The translations under genes were made by a program, and so were the position numbers. A stretch of 64,000 nucleotides of DNA from Streptomyces sp. NBC_01217 (GTDB taxonomy: Bacteria > Actinomycetota > Actinomycetes > Streptomycetales > Streptomycetaceae), in assembly GCF_035994185.1 (NCBI RefSeq), contig NZ_CP108538.1, positions 3,224,001 to 3,288,000 on the forward strand. Reading direction: 5' to 3'. Each line of letters begins with the position of its first letter. Position 1 is the stretch's first letter. Positions 9,065 through 18,612 of the stretch are shown piece by piece. The notes under the pieces were generated by a model. It saw only the letters and a program-made list of their open reading frames with translations, searched no databases and had not been told where the DNA came from.

Positions 9065-9520
9065 ATGATCAGGCCCACACACGAGGTCGAGTACGAGCAG
9101 ATGCTCCTCAGCCGCCACGGCCTCCTGCAGAACAAGGGCGGCCGCCGCAAGGACGGCCTGATGGACCGCAGCGCCTACATCCTGCTCAGCCGTATACGCG
9201 TCCAGGGGCCGATGTCGATCGGCGAACTCAGCGACGCCTTCGGACTCGACGCCTCCACCCTCAACCGGCAGACCGCGGCGGCCATGCGCGCCGGGCTCGT
9301 GGAACGCATCCCGGACCCCGAAGGCGGAATGGCCCGCAAGTTCCGGATCACCGACGAGGGTGCGCGCATGCTCGACGAGGAACGCGAGGGCCTCGTCCAC
9401 TCCCTGGAGCGAGTCATGACCGACTGGTCGGACGAGGACATCGCCGGCTTCGCCGCGTACCTGAGGCGCTTCAACACCGACATCGAACGCCTGGGCGGCC
9501 GCCCCTGGCCCCGCCCGTGA
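9065..9520 (+). CDS. MarR-family transcriptional regulator
   Basis: A 151-residue winged-helix regulator. The ATG at 9065 is chosen for the TGGAGG-type site about 10 nt upstream; the open frame runs further 5' but through the operator. Residues about 35-100 form the MarR core: helix-turn-helix in MSIGELSDAFGLDASTLNRQ and the wing around MARKFRITDEGARML. The C-terminal helix would dimerise. It is likely to repress the divergent exporter gene and itself through the palindromes at 8940-8986. Ligand unknown. Confidence 0.85.
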   Translation: MIRPTHEVEYEQMLLSRHGLLQNKGGRRKDGLMDRSAYILLSRIRVQGPMSIGELSDAFGLDASTLNRQTAAAMRAGLVERIPDPEGGMARKFRITDEGARMLDEEREGLVHSLERVMTDWSDEDIAGFAAYLRRFNTDIERLGGRPWPRP

Positions 9521-9585
9521 CCCTTCGCGCCCGGCGCGGCGCAATTCGTTCGACAGGGCCCAGCGCCGAGCGGCAGAGTCCGTAC

Positions 9586-10227
9586 ATGACGTCGCAGCAC
9601 TGGCCCCTGTACGGGCTTCGCCTCCGCACGCCCCGTCTGGAACTCCGGCTCCCGGACCTGGAGTTGCTGGACGAACTCGCGTCGGTGGCCGCCGCTGGGG
9701 TGCATCCGGCGGCCGAGATGCCGTTCACCGTTCCCTGGACCGACGTGCCGCCCGCCGAGTGCGGCAGGGCCGTGTTCCAGCATGTGCTGGCCACCGTCGC
9801 CAACTGGTCCACGCGGGACTGGGCGCTGAGCCTCGCCGTGTTGCACGAGGGCAGGGCGGTCGGGCGGCAGGACGTGATGGCGAAGGACTTCGGTGTGACC
9901 CGTGAGGTCAGCACCGGCTCATGGCTGGGGCTCGCCCATCAGGGGCGGGGCATCGGCACCGAGATGCGGGCCGCCGCCCTGCATCTCGCCTTCGCCGGGC
10001 TCGGGGCGCGGGCCGCGGCCTCGGCCGCCATGACCGACAACCCGCGCTCGTTGGGTGTCTCGCGCCGGCTCGGCTATCTGCCGGACGGGCTGGAGGTCGC
10101 CGCGGTACGGGGTGCGCCCGTCACTCTCCAGCGACTGCGGCTGGACCGTTCCCGCTGGGAGGAGTTCCGGGCCGTCGACGTGACGGTCGAGGGGCTCGGC
10201 GGATGCCTGGAGGAGTTCGACGCATGA
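9586..10227 (+). CDS. GNAT-family acetyltransferase
   Basis: A 213-residue protein of the RimJ/RimL-like GNAT group. It opens with LRTPRLELRLPDLELLDEL, typical of this group. The acetyl-CoA binding loop is in GLAHQGRGIGTEMRAAALHLAF (Q/RxxGxG/A pattern), followed by the late NPRSLGVSRRLGY motif. It probably acetylates an amino group on a small molecule or protein terminus; the substrate is not evident. It follows the MarR gene by 65 nt and precedes desF, but the iron box and a coding remnant separate it from desF. Confidence 0.82.
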   Translation: MTSQHWPLYGLRLRTPRLELRLPDLELLDELASVAAAGVHPAAEMPFTVPWTDVPPAECGRAVFQHVLATVANWSTRDWALSLAVLHEGRAVGRQDVMAKDFGVTREVSTGSWLGLAHQGRGIGTEMRAAALHLAFAGLGARAAASAAMTDNPRSLGVSRRLGYLPDGLEVAAVRGAPVTLQRLRLDRSRWEEFRAVDVTVEGLGGCLEEFDA

Positions 10228-10239
10228 CCCTTCCGGTGC

Positions 10240-10341
10240 GTGCGTACGCGCTGCCGGGAGGGCTACGTGGCGACCCGGCTCGCCGACATCACCGCCACCC
10301 TGCGAGCCCGCACGGTGGGCGGCGGGGTCCTCGTCCGGTGA
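10240..10341 (+). pseudogene. Possible C-terminal remnant of an unidentified gene
   Basis: A frame ending at TGA 10339-10341 reads ATRLADITATLRARTVGGG near its end and has the look of a real protein tail, with high third-position GC. It has no start codon region or upstream body, being cut off by the end of the acetyltransferase gene at 10227. It could be the leftover 3' end of a gene removed when the MFS/MarR/GNAT block arrived. I do not recognise the family, and chance coding-like sequence is possible. Confidence 0.3.
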
Positions 10342-10370
10342 GCGGTCCCGGGGCACCCGCGTACATTCAA

Positions 10371-10389
10371 TGAGGTTAGGCTAACCTTT
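10371..10389. promoter_or_regulatory. Iron box (DmdR1/IdeR operator) upstream of desF
   Basis: TGAGGTTAGGCTAACCTTT matches the 19-bp actinobacterial iron-box palindrome (TTAGGTTAGGCTAACCTAA type) at nearly all core positions. It lies 60 nt before the desF start, so iron-loaded DmdR1 should repress desF. Confidence 0.85.
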
Positions 10390-10449
10390 CCTCGAACACG
10401 CCGACGGTCGATCCCCGGCTTCGCTTCCGGTTCCTGGGAGGAGCCCCGC

Positions 10450-11322
10450 ATGACGACGTCCGTCGCGCCCCCTGTCGCCCCGTTCCGGTTCTTCGGTCTG
10501 ACCGTCACGCGGACCCGGCGGCTCGGACCCTCCATGCTCCGGATCACCTTCGGCGGCCCGGGACTCGACGGCTTCGCCGCCGGAGGCCGCGACCAGAGCC
10601 TGTCGCTGTTCCTGCCGCATCCCGGCCAGCCGGAACCAGTCGTTCCGGTCGATGAAGACGGCAACTGGTTCGCCGCCTGGCGCGCACTTCCGGACAACGT
10701 ACGGGCCGTCATGCGCTCGTACACCGTGCGCGCCCAGCGCCGCACGCCCGACGGTTCCACCGAGATCGACATCGACTTCGCACTGCACGAGGACGGCGGG
10801 CCCGCCTGCCGCTGGGCCGCCGCGGCCTCCCCCGGTGATCCCCTCAAGGCGCTGGGCCCGGCCGTCGAGGACAACACCTCCGTCCGCTTCCGCCCTCCGC
10901 AGGACACCGACTGGGTGCTGATCTGGGCCGACGAGACCGCCCTGCCCGCCGCCTCCGCCGCCCTGGAGTGGCTGCCGGCCGGCATGAACGCCCGGGTCTG
11001 GCTGGAGGTCCGGCACACCGAGGACCGCCAGGCCCTCAACACCGCCGCAAAGGCCCGGATCACCTGGCTCGTACGGGACGAGGGCGCACCCGCCGCGGTG
11101 GAGGCCGTCCGGGCGGCCGAACTCCCCGAGGGGACGCCGTACGTCTGGATCGCGGGCGAGTCCTCGCAGGTGCGGGCGGTGCGCCGTCACCTCGTACAGG
11201 AACGGCGGTTCGACCGCAGACGCGTGACGTTCGTCGGGTACTGGCGTCGCGGGCTGAGCGAGGAGCAGCTGCGCGAGGTGGCGGAGACGGCGGAGACGGC
11301 GGAGACCGCCGCGGACGAGTAG
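10450..11322 (+). CDS. desF: Siderophore-interacting FAD reductase DesF
   Basis: A 290-residue siderophore-interacting protein (ViuB/SIP family), which reduces ferric siderophores in the cytoplasm to release iron. The N-terminal flavin domain contains the FAD-binding MRSYTVRAQR around residues 92-101. The C-terminal NAD(P)H-like domain contains YVWIAGESSQVRAVRRHL. The ATG at 10450 is preceded by GGGAGGAG, and an iron box lies just upstream. In S. coelicolor the homologue is desF of desEFABCD. The protein ends in an unusual EVAETAETAETAADE tail encoded by a GCGGAGACG repeat. The usual neighbour desE is absent here. Confidence 0.88.
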   Translation: MTTSVAPPVAPFRFFGLTVTRTRRLGPSMLRITFGGPGLDGFAAGGRDQSLSLFLPHPGQPEPVVPVDEDGNWFAAWRALPDNVRAVMRSYTVRAQRRTPDGSTEIDIDFALHEDGGPACRWAAAASPGDPLKALGPAVEDNTSVRFRPPQDTDWVLIWADETALPAASAALEWLPAGMNARVWLEVRHTEDRQALNTAAKARITWLVRDEGAPAAVEAVRAAELPEGTPYVWIAGESSQVRAVRRHLVQERRFDRRRVTFVGYWRRGLSEEQLREVAETAETAETAADE

Positions 11323-11725
11323 GCCGCCCACCGGTCGCCGGTCGCGCCGTACAGGCCGCCGAACGGTCGTCAGTCGTGCACCGGGCAGGCCATCGACCGG
11401 TGTCCAGCCGCGACCGGACGCGTCGCCGAACAGCCGTCACCCACCGCCGGACACGTTGTCGACCAGCCGTCACCCATCACCGGACACGCCGTCAGCCGGC
11501 CCTCACGCCCGGCCCGGTCGACCGAACCCCACCGATCACCCCCGCACGCCCGCACGCAGGCCGAATGCGGTCACCCCTTGCCTGCAATTCGGACAATCCA
11601 CACTCCCTCAGGGGCCGGGAACATGCAGAAGTTAGGTTAGGCTAACCTTACTTCGACATTGGGTCCTCGCCCCCTCCTTCTGTCCTGAGGACCGATGAAG
11701 TCCCCGCACCCGGGAGGACCCCTTC
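11323..11725. other. desF-desA intergenic region with imperfect 33-bp repeats
   Basis: This 403-nt stretch has no supported gene. Bases 11371-11496 hold four imperfect direct repeats (units from 11371, 11405, 11431, 11464; the last two are 33 bp each and about 80% alike) starting CAGCCGTCACCCA. They are followed by a normal-looking promoter region with an iron box at 11632-11650 and the desA ribosome binding site GGGAGGA. Confidence 0.7.
11632..11650. promoter_or_regulatory. Iron box upstream of desA
   Basis: TTAGGTTAGGCTAACCTTA is an almost perfect 19-bp iron box, 76 nt before the desA start. In S. coelicolor desABCD is repressed by DmdR1 through such a site, and the same control is expected here. 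Confidence 0.92.
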
Positions 11726-13174
11726 ATGCGTTCGCACCTGCTCAACGACACGACCGCGGAGCAATACCGACGCTCCGTGACCGCAGGAGTCGAACGGGTC
11801 GCAGCCAAACTCGCCGCCACAGACCGGCCGTTCACCGGAGTCTCCGTCGACGAGCTCACTCCCGTCGTCGACGCGATCGATCTGGACCGGCCACTGGGCG
11901 ATGCGTCCGCCGCGCTCGACGAACTCGACCGCGTCTACCTGCGCGACGCCGTCTACTTCCACCACCCCCGCTACCTGGGCCACCTCAACTGCCCGGTCGT
12001 CATCCCCGCCGTCCTCGGCGAAGCCGTGCTCTCGGCCGTCAACTCCTCCCTGGACACCTGGGACCAGAGCGCCGGCGGCACCCTGATCGAGCGGCGGCTG
12101 ATCGACTGGACCGCGGCCAGGATCGGACTCGGGCCGGCCGCGGACGGCATCTTCACCAGCGGTGGTACGCAGTCCAATCTGCAGGCCCTGCTGCTCGCCC
12201 GCGAAGAGGCCAAGGTGCTGCCGCACCAGCTCACCCGGCTGCGCATATTCACCTCCGAGTGCAGCCACTTCAGCGTGCAGAAGTCGGCGAAGCTCCTCGG
12301 CCTCGGACCGGACTCGGTCGTCGCCGTCCCCGTCGACCACAACAAGCGCATGCAGACCGTGGCCCTGGCCCGCGCGCTGAAACAGTGTGCCGCCGAGGAC
12401 GCCGTCCCGATGGCGGTCGTCGCCACCGCGGGCACCACCGACTTCGGCTCCATCGACCCGCTGCCCGAGATCGCCGCGCTCTGCGAGCAGTTCTCCGCCT
12501 GGATGCACGTCGATGCCGCGTACGGCTGCGGGCTGCTGGCCTCACGCGCACGCCGCCATCTCCTCGACGGCATCGAGCGCGCCGACTCGGTCACCGTGGA
12601 CTACCACAAGTCCTTCTTCCAGCCGGTGAGTTCGTCCGCCGTGCTGGTCCGCGACCGGGCCACGCTGCGCCATGCCACGTACCACGCCGAGTACCTCAAC
12701 CCGCAGCGGACGGCCGCCGAGCGCATCCCCAACCAGGTGGACAAGTCGCTGCAGACCACCCGCCGGTTCGACGCCCTGAAACTGTGGATGACGCTGCGCG
12801 TCATGGGCGCGGACGGCATCGGCGAGCTCTTCGACGAGGTCTGCGACCTGGCCGCCGAGGGCTGGCGGCTGCTCGCCGCCGACCCGCGCTTCGATGTCGT
12901 CGTCGAGCCCCGGCTGTCCACGCTGGTGTTCCGCTACATCCCGTCGGGCATCACCGCGCCGACCGAGATCGACCGGGCCAATCTCCATGCCCGCAAGGCC
13001 CTCTTCGCATCCGGCGAGGCCGTGGTCGCCGGTACGAAGGTCGGCGGCCGCCAGTACCTGAAATTCACTCTACTCAACCCCGAAACGACCGCGCGGGACA
13101 TCTCCGCGGTACTCGACCTGATCGCCGGCCACGCCGAGCAGTACCTGGGAGACTCCCTTGACCGCGCTTCCTGA
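11726..13174 (+). CDS. desA: Lysine decarboxylase DesA
   Basis: A 482-residue PLP-dependent group II decarboxylase that makes cadaverine from lysine, the first step of desferrioxamine synthesis. The PLP lysine is K295 in [10 protein letters not shown]. Upstream signatures include [31 protein letters not shown] and HVDAAYGCG. Length is normal. The gene starts an operon desABCD under an iron box. Its 3' end overlaps the desB start by 17 nt. Confidence 0.95.
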   Translation: MRSHLLNDTTAEQYRRSVTAGVERVAAKLAATDRPFTGVSVDELTPVVDAIDLDRPLGDASAALDELDRVYLRDAVYFHHPRYLGHLNCPVVIPAVLGEAVLSAVNSSLDTWDQSAGGTLIERRLIDWTAARIGLGPAADGIFTSGGTQSNLQALLLAREEAKVLPHQLTRLRIFTSECSHFSVQKSAKLLGLGPDSVVAVPVDHNKRMQTVALARALKQCAAEDAVPMAVVATAGTTDFGSIDPLPEIAALCEQFSAWMHVDAAYGCGLLASRARRHLLDGIERADSVTVDYHKSFFQPVSSSAVLVRDRATLRHATYHAEYLNPQRTAAERIPNQVDKSLQTTRRFDALKLWMTLRVMGADGIGELFDEVCDLAAEGWRLLAADPRFDVVVEPRLSTLVFRYIPSGITAPTEIDRANLHARKALFASGEAVVAGTKVGGRQYLKFTLLNPETTARDISAVLDLIAGHAEQYLGDSLDRAS

Positions 13175-14435
13175 ACCCCACGACTTCATCGGTATCGGGC
13201 TCGGCCCGTTCAACCTCGGGCTCGCCTGCCTGACCGAGCCGATCGACGAGCTGAACGGGGTGTTCCTGGAGTCCAAGCCGGACTTCGAATGGCACTCCGG
13301 GATGTTCCTCGAAGGGGCCCACCTCCAGACGCCCTTCATGTCGGACCTGGTCACGATGGCCGACCCGACCTCGCCGTACTCCTTCCTGAACTACCTCAAG
13401 GAACGCGGACGGCTGTACTCCTTCTACATCCGGGAGAACTTCTACCCGCTGCGGACCGAGTACAACGACTACTGTCGCTGGGCCGCCGCCAAACTGAGCA
13501 GCATCCGATTCAACGAGACCGTCGAGTCGGTCACGTACGACGAGAGCACCGCGCTCTACACCGTCCGTACCGTCAACGGCGGCGTCCTGCGGGCCCCCCG
13601 GCTCGTGCTCGGCACCGGCACTCCCCCGTACATCCCGGAGGCCTGCCGGGACCTGGGCGGCGACTTCCTGCACAACTCCCGCTATCTGGAGGGGAAAGCC
13701 GCTCTCCAGGCCAAGAAGTCCATCACCCTCGTCGGCAGCGGGCAGAGCGCGGCGGAGATCTACTACGACCTGCTCTCCGAGATCGACGTGCACGGCTACC
13801 GGCTCAACTGGGTGACGCGCTCGCCGCGGTTCTTCCCGCTGGAGTACACCAAGCTGACGCTGGAGATGACCTCCCCGGAGTACATCGACTACTTCCACGC
13901 ACTGCCCGAGGAGACCCGCTACCGCCTGGAGTCCGGACAGAAGGGCCTCTTCAAGGGCATCGACGGCGAGCTGATCGACGCGATCTTCGACCTGCTCTAC
14001 CAGAAGAACCTGCCCGGCCCCGTACCGACCCGGCTGCTCACCAACTCCTCGCTGAACAGTGCGGGTTACGAGGAGAGCAGCGGTACGTACACGCTGGGGC
14101 TGCACCAGGAGGAGCAGGGCAGGGACTACACCCTCACCTCCGAGGGCCTGATCCTCGCCACCGGCTACCGCTACGCCCCGCCGGCCTTCCTGGAGCCGAT
14201 CGCCGACCGGCTGCGCCACGACAGCCGGGGCCGCTTCGACGTGGCCCGCAACTACTCCATCGACATCACCGGGCGCGGCGTCTTCCTCCAGAACGCGAGC
14301 ACGCACACCCACTCGATCACCTCGCCCGACCTGGGCATGGGTCCCTACCGCAACGCGTACATCATCGGCGAACTGCTCGGCCGTGAGTACTACCAGGTCG
14401 AGAAGTCCATAGCCTTCCAGGAGTTCGCCGTATGA
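13158..14435 (+). CDS. desB: Cadaverine N-monooxygenase DesB
   Basis: A 425-residue flavin N-hydroxylating monooxygenase (IucD/PvdA family) acting on cadaverine. The FAD loop [12 protein letters not shown] lies near residue 12, the NADPH loop [14 protein letters not shown] in the middle, and the C-terminal LATGYRY motif closes the fold. The start is an unusual TTG at 13158, inside the desA coding end, preceded by GGGAGA. No better in-frame ATG or GTG exists near the conserved N-terminus. It ends in an ATGA overlap with desC. Confidence 0.95.
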   Translation: MTALPEPHDFIGIGLGPFNLGLACLTEPIDELNGVFLESKPDFEWHSGMFLEGAHLQTPFMSDLVTMADPTSPYSFLNYLKERGRLYSFYIRENFYPLRTEYNDYCRWAAAKLSSIRFNETVESVTYDESTALYTVRTVNGGVLRAPRLVLGTGTPPYIPEACRDLGGDFLHNSRYLEGKAALQAKKSITLVGSGQSAAEIYYDLLSEIDVHGYRLNWVTRSPRFFPLEYTKLTLEMTSPEYIDYFHALPEETRYRLESGQKGLFKGIDGELIDAIFDLLYQKNLPGPVPTRLLTNSSLNSAGYEESSGTYTLGLHQEEQGRDYTLTSEGLILATGYRYAPPAFLEPIADRLRHDSRGRFDVARNYSIDITGRGVFLQNASTHTHSITSPDLGMGPYRNAYIIGELLGREYYQVEKSIAFQEFAV

Positions 14436-14977
14436 CCATCGATCCCGGTGTCTTCACCACCCGCCCGCTGGACCCTCTCGCCGACGCCGAGCTGGTGCAC
14501 GGCTGGGTCACCCACCCCAAGGCCGCCTTCTGGCTGATGGGCGACGCGAAGCTCCAGGACGTGGAGCGGGAGTACATGGCGATCGCCGCCCACCCGCACC
14601 ACGACGCCTTCGTCGGACTGCACAACGGGGAGCCCGCCTTCCTGATGGAGCGGTACGACCCCACCGAGGTCGAGCTCAAGGGGCTGTACGAGGCCGAGCC
14701 CGGCGACATCGGGATGCACTTCCTGACCGCCCCGACCGACACCCCGCTGCACGGCTTCACGCTCGGCGTGATCACCGCCGTGATGGAGACGCTGTTCGCC
14801 GACCCGTCCGTACGCCGGGTCGTCGTCGAGCCCGATGTACGCAACAGCGCGGTGCACGCCCTCAACAAGGAGGTCGGCTTCGAGGTGCTGCGCGAGATCG
14901 CCAAGCCGGAGAAGGACGCCCTGCTCAGCGCGTGCACCCGGGAACAGTTCGCCGCAGCGACCGGAGGCCGTGCCTGA
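14432..14977 (+). CDS. desC: N-hydroxycadaverine acyltransferase DesC
   Basis: A 181-residue GNAT-fold acyltransferase of the IucB/RhbD siderophore group. It transfers succinyl or acetyl from CoA to N-hydroxycadaverine, giving the units later joined by DesD. Visible features are the N-terminal [15 protein letters not shown], the central GIGMHF-like GDIGMHFL, and the late [20 protein letters not shown] that ends the acetyl-CoA site. The start overlaps desB (ATGA) and the stop overlaps desD (TGATG). Confidence 0.93.
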   Translation: MTIDPGVFTTRPLDPLADAELVHGWVTHPKAAFWLMGDAKLQDVEREYMAIAAHPHHDAFVGLHNGEPAFLMERYDPTEVELKGLYEAEPGDIGMHFLTAPTDTPLHGFTLGVITAVMETLFADPSVRRVVVEPDVRNSAVHALNKEVGFEVLREIAKPEKDALLSACTREQFAAATGGRA

Positions 14978-16752
14978 TGTCCTCCCCCATCGACGGCGTC
15001 GCCCATCTCACCCCCGGGCACTGGGCCACCGCCAACCGGCTGCTGATCCGCAAGGCGCTCGCCGAGTTCAGCCATGAGCGGCTGCTGACGCCCGCACCGC
15101 TCGGCGACGACCGCTACTCGGTGCGCAGCGACGACGCGGCGACCGAGTACCGCTTCGCCGCCCGGCTCTTCGCCCTCGACCACTGGCAGGTCGAGGCCGG
15201 CTCGATCACCCGGCACCGGCACGGCTCCGAACTGCCCTTGGACGCGGGCGAGTTCTTCGTCGAGCTGCGCTCCACGCTCGGTCTGTCGGCGGAGATCCTC
15301 CCGGTCTATCTGGAGGAGATCTCCTCCACCCTGGCCGGCACCGCGTACAAGCTGACCAAGCCGCCCGTCACCTCCGCCGAGCTGGTCCGGGCCGGTTTCC
15401 AGGCCATCGAGACCGGCATGACCGAGGGCCACCCCTGCTTCGTCGCCAACAACGGGCGGCTCGGCTTCGGCGTGGACGAGTACCGGGCGTACGCCCCCGA
15501 GGCGGCGTCCGAGATCCGTCTGGTCTGGCTCGCCGCCCGCCGCGACCGCGCCACCTTCACGGCCGGCGCCGGGCTCGACTACGAAACGCTGATCGCGGAC
15601 GAGCTGGGCGGGGAGACCCTGGCCCGGTTCGCCGCCACGATGACCGGCCTCGGGCTCGACCTCGACGACTATCTGCTGATCCCCGTCCACCCCTGGCAGT
15701 GGTGGAACAAGCTGGCCGTCACCTTCGCCGGGGAACTGGCGCAGCGGCATCTGGTCTGCCTGGGCGAGGGCGACGACGCGTACCTCGCGCAGCAGTCCAT
15801 CCGTACGTTCTTCAACACCAGCAACCCGGACCGGCATTACGTCAAGACGGCGCTTTCCGTCCTGAACATGGGCTTCATGCGCGGGCTCTCCGCCGCGTAC
15901 ATGGAGGCCACCCCCGCGATCAACGACTGGCTGGCCGAGCTGGTCGAGCGCGACGAGCTGCTGCGCGAGGCCCGCTTCTCGATCATCCGGGAGCGGGCGG
16001 CCATCGGGTACCACCACCGGACGTACGAGGCGGCCACCGCCAAGGGCTCCCCGTATCTGAAGATGCTCGCCGCGCTGTGGCGGGAGAGCCCCGTACCGGG
16101 CCTCGCACCCGGCGAGCGGGTCGCGACCATGGCCTCGCTGCTCCACACCGACCACGAGGGCGGCTCCGTCGCCGCTGCGCTGATCGCCGAGTCGGGGCTG
16201 GAGCCCGCGGTGTGGCTGCGCCACTACCTGGACGCGTACCTGGTGCCGGTGCTGCACAGCTTCTACGCGTACGACCTGGTGTTCATGCCGCATGGCGAGA
16301 ACGTCATCCTGGTCGTCGAGGACGGGGTCGTACGGCGCACGGTCTTCAAGGACATCGCCGAGGAGATCGCGGTCATGGACCCGGACGCGGTGCTGCCGCC
16401 CCAGGTCGAGCGGATCCGGGCCGAGGTGCCCGAGGACATGAAACTCCTCTCGGTCCTCACCGATGTCTTCGACTGCTTCCTGCGCTTCCTGGGCGCGGGG
16501 CTGGCCGGTGAGGGCGTGCTCGACGAGGTGACGTTCTGGCGGACGGTCGCCGAATGCGTCACCGGGTACCAGGAGTCGGTGCCGTATCTCGCCGACAAGT
16601 TCAAGCAGTACGACATATTCGCCGAGGAGTTCGCGCGGTCCTGCCTGAACCGGCTGCAGCTGCGGAACAACAAGCAGATGGTCGATCTGACCGATCCTTC
16701 GGGGGCGCTCCAGCTGATCGGCACGCTGAGGAACCCGATCGCGGGGCTCTAG
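14977..16752 (+). CDS. desD: NIS siderophore synthetase DesD
   Basis: A 591-residue NRPS-independent siderophore synthetase (IucA/IucC family) that uses ATP to oligomerise and cyclise N-hydroxy-N-succinylcadaverine into desferrioxamines such as E. Visible family motifs are GHPCFVANNGRLGFG (substrate/ATP loop), LIPVHPWQWWNKL, FFNTSNPDRHYVKTALSV, MPHGENVILVVEDG and VFKDIAEEI. The ATG at 14977 overlaps the desC stop by one base; an in-frame ATG at 14932 lies deep in desC and is less likely. It ends the operon before a strong hairpin. Confidence 0.95.
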   Translation: MSSPIDGVAHLTPGHWATANRLLIRKALAEFSHERLLTPAPLGDDRYSVRSDDAATEYRFAARLFALDHWQVEAGSITRHRHGSELPLDAGEFFVELRSTLGLSAEILPVYLEEISSTLAGTAYKLTKPPVTSAELVRAGFQAIETGMTEGHPCFVANNGRLGFGVDEYRAYAPEAASEIRLVWLAARRDRATFTAGAGLDYETLIADELGGETLARFAATMTGLGLDLDDYLLIPVHPWQWWNKLAVTFAGELAQRHLVCLGEGDDAYLAQQSIRTFFNTSNPDRHYVKTALSVLNMGFMRGLSAAYMEATPAINDWLAELVERDELLREARFSIIRERAAIGYHHRTYEAATAKGSPYLKMLAALWRESPVPGLAPGERVATMASLLHTDHEGGSVAAALIAESGLEPAVWLRHYLDAYLVPVLHSFYAYDLVFMPHGENVILVVEDGVVRRTVFKDIAEEIAVMDPDAVLPPQVERIRAEVPEDMKLLSVLTDVFDCFLRFLGAGLAGEGVLDEVTFWRTVAECVTGYQESVPYLADKFKQYDIFAEEFARSCLNRLQLRNNKQMVDLTDPSGALQLIGTLRNPIAGL

Positions 16753-16768
16753 ACCGTCGTTGCCCCGG

Positions 16769-16806
16769 TCGCCGGACGGGCCCGAGAAATCGGACCCGTC
16801 CGGCGA
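16769..16806. terminator. Terminator after desD
   Basis: Arms of 17 bp (16769-16785 and 16790-16806, nearly perfect) around a GAAA tetraloop, 16 nt after the desD stop and before the convergent hexosaminidase gene. Confidence 0.85.
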
Positions 16807-16844
16807 TCAGGACCGAGCCGGCGGCCGGACGCCCGGCCGTCACC

Positions 16845-18479
16845 TCATCGCGCGGCCCAGGGCACCTGCGGCGCCCGGTAGTAGTCGACGCCGAGCGCCG
16901 AGAACCTCGGCCCCTGCGCGCCGAGCCGCACCTTGTACGCGTCCCAGCCGTGCGTGGCCGCGGGCGACCAGCCGAGCTCCGCGACACCGGGCAGCCGCGG
17001 GAACGCCATCTGCTCGATCTCGCCGCTGTCGGTCACGGTCTCCGACCAGAGCGGTGCCTCGACGCCGAGGATCGAACTCTCCGGGGCGCCGTCCAGGTAC
17101 GTCGCCGGGTTCCAGTCGTAGGAGCGCTGGACGGAGACGTAACCGGCCCAGGCCAGGCCCAGCTTCGTGTCCTTGTCGTACTTCATGTCGAGGTAGCTGC
17201 GGTCCGCCGGGGACAGCACCAGTTTCGTGCCGTTCTTCGCGGCGTCCGCCACCTGCTTGCGCTCGGCCGCTCCCGTCCGGTCGTAACCCCAGTACTGGGC
17301 GACCGCGCCCTTCACCGGTGTGGCGCCGGTCAGCTGGTGCCAGCCGATCACGGTCTTGCCGTGCTCGGCGACGACGGCCTGCGCCTTGTCCATGAAGGCC
17401 ACGTAGTCGTCGTGGCTGGTGGAGTGCGCCTCGTCGCCACCGATGTGGAGGTACTTGCCGGGGGTGAGGGCGGCCAGCTCGCGGACCACGTCGTCCACGA
17501 ACCTGTACGTGACGGCCTTCGAGGCGCACAGCGAGCTGAAGCCGACATCGGTGCCGGTGTAGAGCGGCGGCGCGACGCCGTCGCAGTTCAGCTCGGCGTA
17601 CGAGGCGAGTGCCGCGTTGGTGTGGCCGGGCAGATCGATCTCCGGTACGACCTCCAGATAGCGGGAGGAGGCGTACCGCACGATCTCCCTGTAGTCGCTC
17701 TTGGTGTAGTAGCCGCCGGTTCCTCCGCCGACCTCCGTCTGCCCGCCGTACGTGGCGAGCCGCGGCCAGGAGTCGATGGCGATCCGCCAGCCCTGGTCGT
17801 CGGAGAGATGCAGATGGAGCTTGTTCATCTTGTACAGGGCGAGCTGGTCGATGTAGCGCTTGACCTCGGCGACGGAGAAGAAGTGCCGGGAGACGTCCAG
17901 CATCGCGCTGCGGTACGCATAGCGCGGCGCATCCTTGACCGTGCCGCCCGCGACCTCCCACGGGCCCTTCTGGCGGCTGTTCTTCTCCACCTGGCTGGGG
18001 AGCAGCTGACGCAGCGTCTGGACGCCGTGGAAGAGCCCTGCCGGGCCGCGTGCGGTGATGGTGACGGAGCCGCGGCCGGACTTCAGGGTGTAGCCCTCGG
18101 CGCCTGCCCCGCCGTCGCGGGGGTCGAGGCGCAGCCGGATGCCGTCGCCGCCGCGGCCGGTGACCGGCAGGGCGTACCCGGTGGACGGGCGCAGCACGCC
18201 CGCCAGGTAGTCGCCGATCTTCCGGGCCTCGCCGGAGTCGTCCTCGACGCGGATCCTGGTGGCCGATGTGATGGCGTACGGGGAGCCGCCGGGCTTCGCC
18301 TCGGCGGGGGCGGGCACGATCTGCCCGAGCGGACGGGGCGTGGCGGCGGCGGGCGGGCCGCTGCTCGACGCCCGCCCTTCCGGCGTGGCGCCGACGCCGG
18401 AGATACCGGCCGCTGTGACGAGCAGCAGCGAGCCGAGAAGACGGGGAAGGGCGGTGCGCTGTGTCCTGTGCAGTCTCAC
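16845..18479 (-). CDS. Secreted beta-N-acetylhexosaminidase, GH20
   Basis: A 544-residue exported GH20 enzyme releasing N-acetylglucosamine from chitooligosaccharides. Residues 1-35 look like a Sec signal (RLLGSLLLVTAAGISGVGA). An N-terminal GH20b domain precedes the TIM barrel. The catalytic pair is D349-E350 in HIGGDEAH, with the substrate-assisted mechanism of the family. The aromatic cluster WGYDR and GVEAPLWSETV is present. The gene is not followed by others on its strand. A dre-like palindrome at 18567-18582 lies 88 nt upstream, so DasR/GlcNAc control is likely. Confidence 0.93.
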   Translation of the reverse strand: MRLHRTQRTALPRLLGSLLLVTAAGISGVGATPEGRASSSGPPAAATPRPLGQIVPAPAEAKPGGSPYAITSATRIRVEDDSGEARKIGDYLAGVLRPSTGYALPVTGRGGDGIRLRLDPRDGGAGAEGYTLKSGRGSVTITARGPAGLFHGVQTLRQLLPSQVEKNSRQKGPWEVAGGTVKDAPRYAYRSAMLDVSRHFFSVAEVKRYIDQLALYKMNKLHLHLSDDQGWRIAIDSWPRLATYGGQTEVGGGTGGYYTKSDYREIVRYASSRYLEVVPEIDLPGHTNAALASYAELNCDGVAPPLYTGTDVGFSSLCASKAVTYRFVDDVVRELAALTPGKYLHIGGDEAHSTSHDDYVAFMDKAQAVVAEHGKTVIGWHQLTGATPVKGAVAQYWGYDRTGAAERKQVADAAKNGTKLVLSPADRSYLDMKYDKDTKLGLAWAGYVSVQRSYDWNPATYLDGAPESSILGVEAPLWSETVTDSGEIEQMAFPRLPGVAELGWSPAATHGWDAYKVRLGAQGPRFSALGVDYYRAPQVPWAAR

Positions 18480-18566
18480 AAGCCGGGTCCCTTTCGACGG
18501 TTCACACCTGTGGATCTCCTGAGAAACGAACCATCACCATGCGTATCGCCTGCACCACGCACGGTC

Positions 18567-18582
18567 AAGGTGTAGACCACTT
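18567..18582. promoter_or_regulatory. Putative DasR operator (dre) for the GH20 gene
   Basis: AAGGTGTAGACCACTT matches the dre palindrome (TGGTCTAGACCA core) with a mismatch in the left half. It sits between the divergent hexosaminidase and DUF4429 genes. DasR is known to control chitin-use genes in streptomycetes. Confidence 0.65.
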
Positions 18583-18612
18583 CCCCGTTATGCGGCTGAG
18601 AGAATCTGCCCC

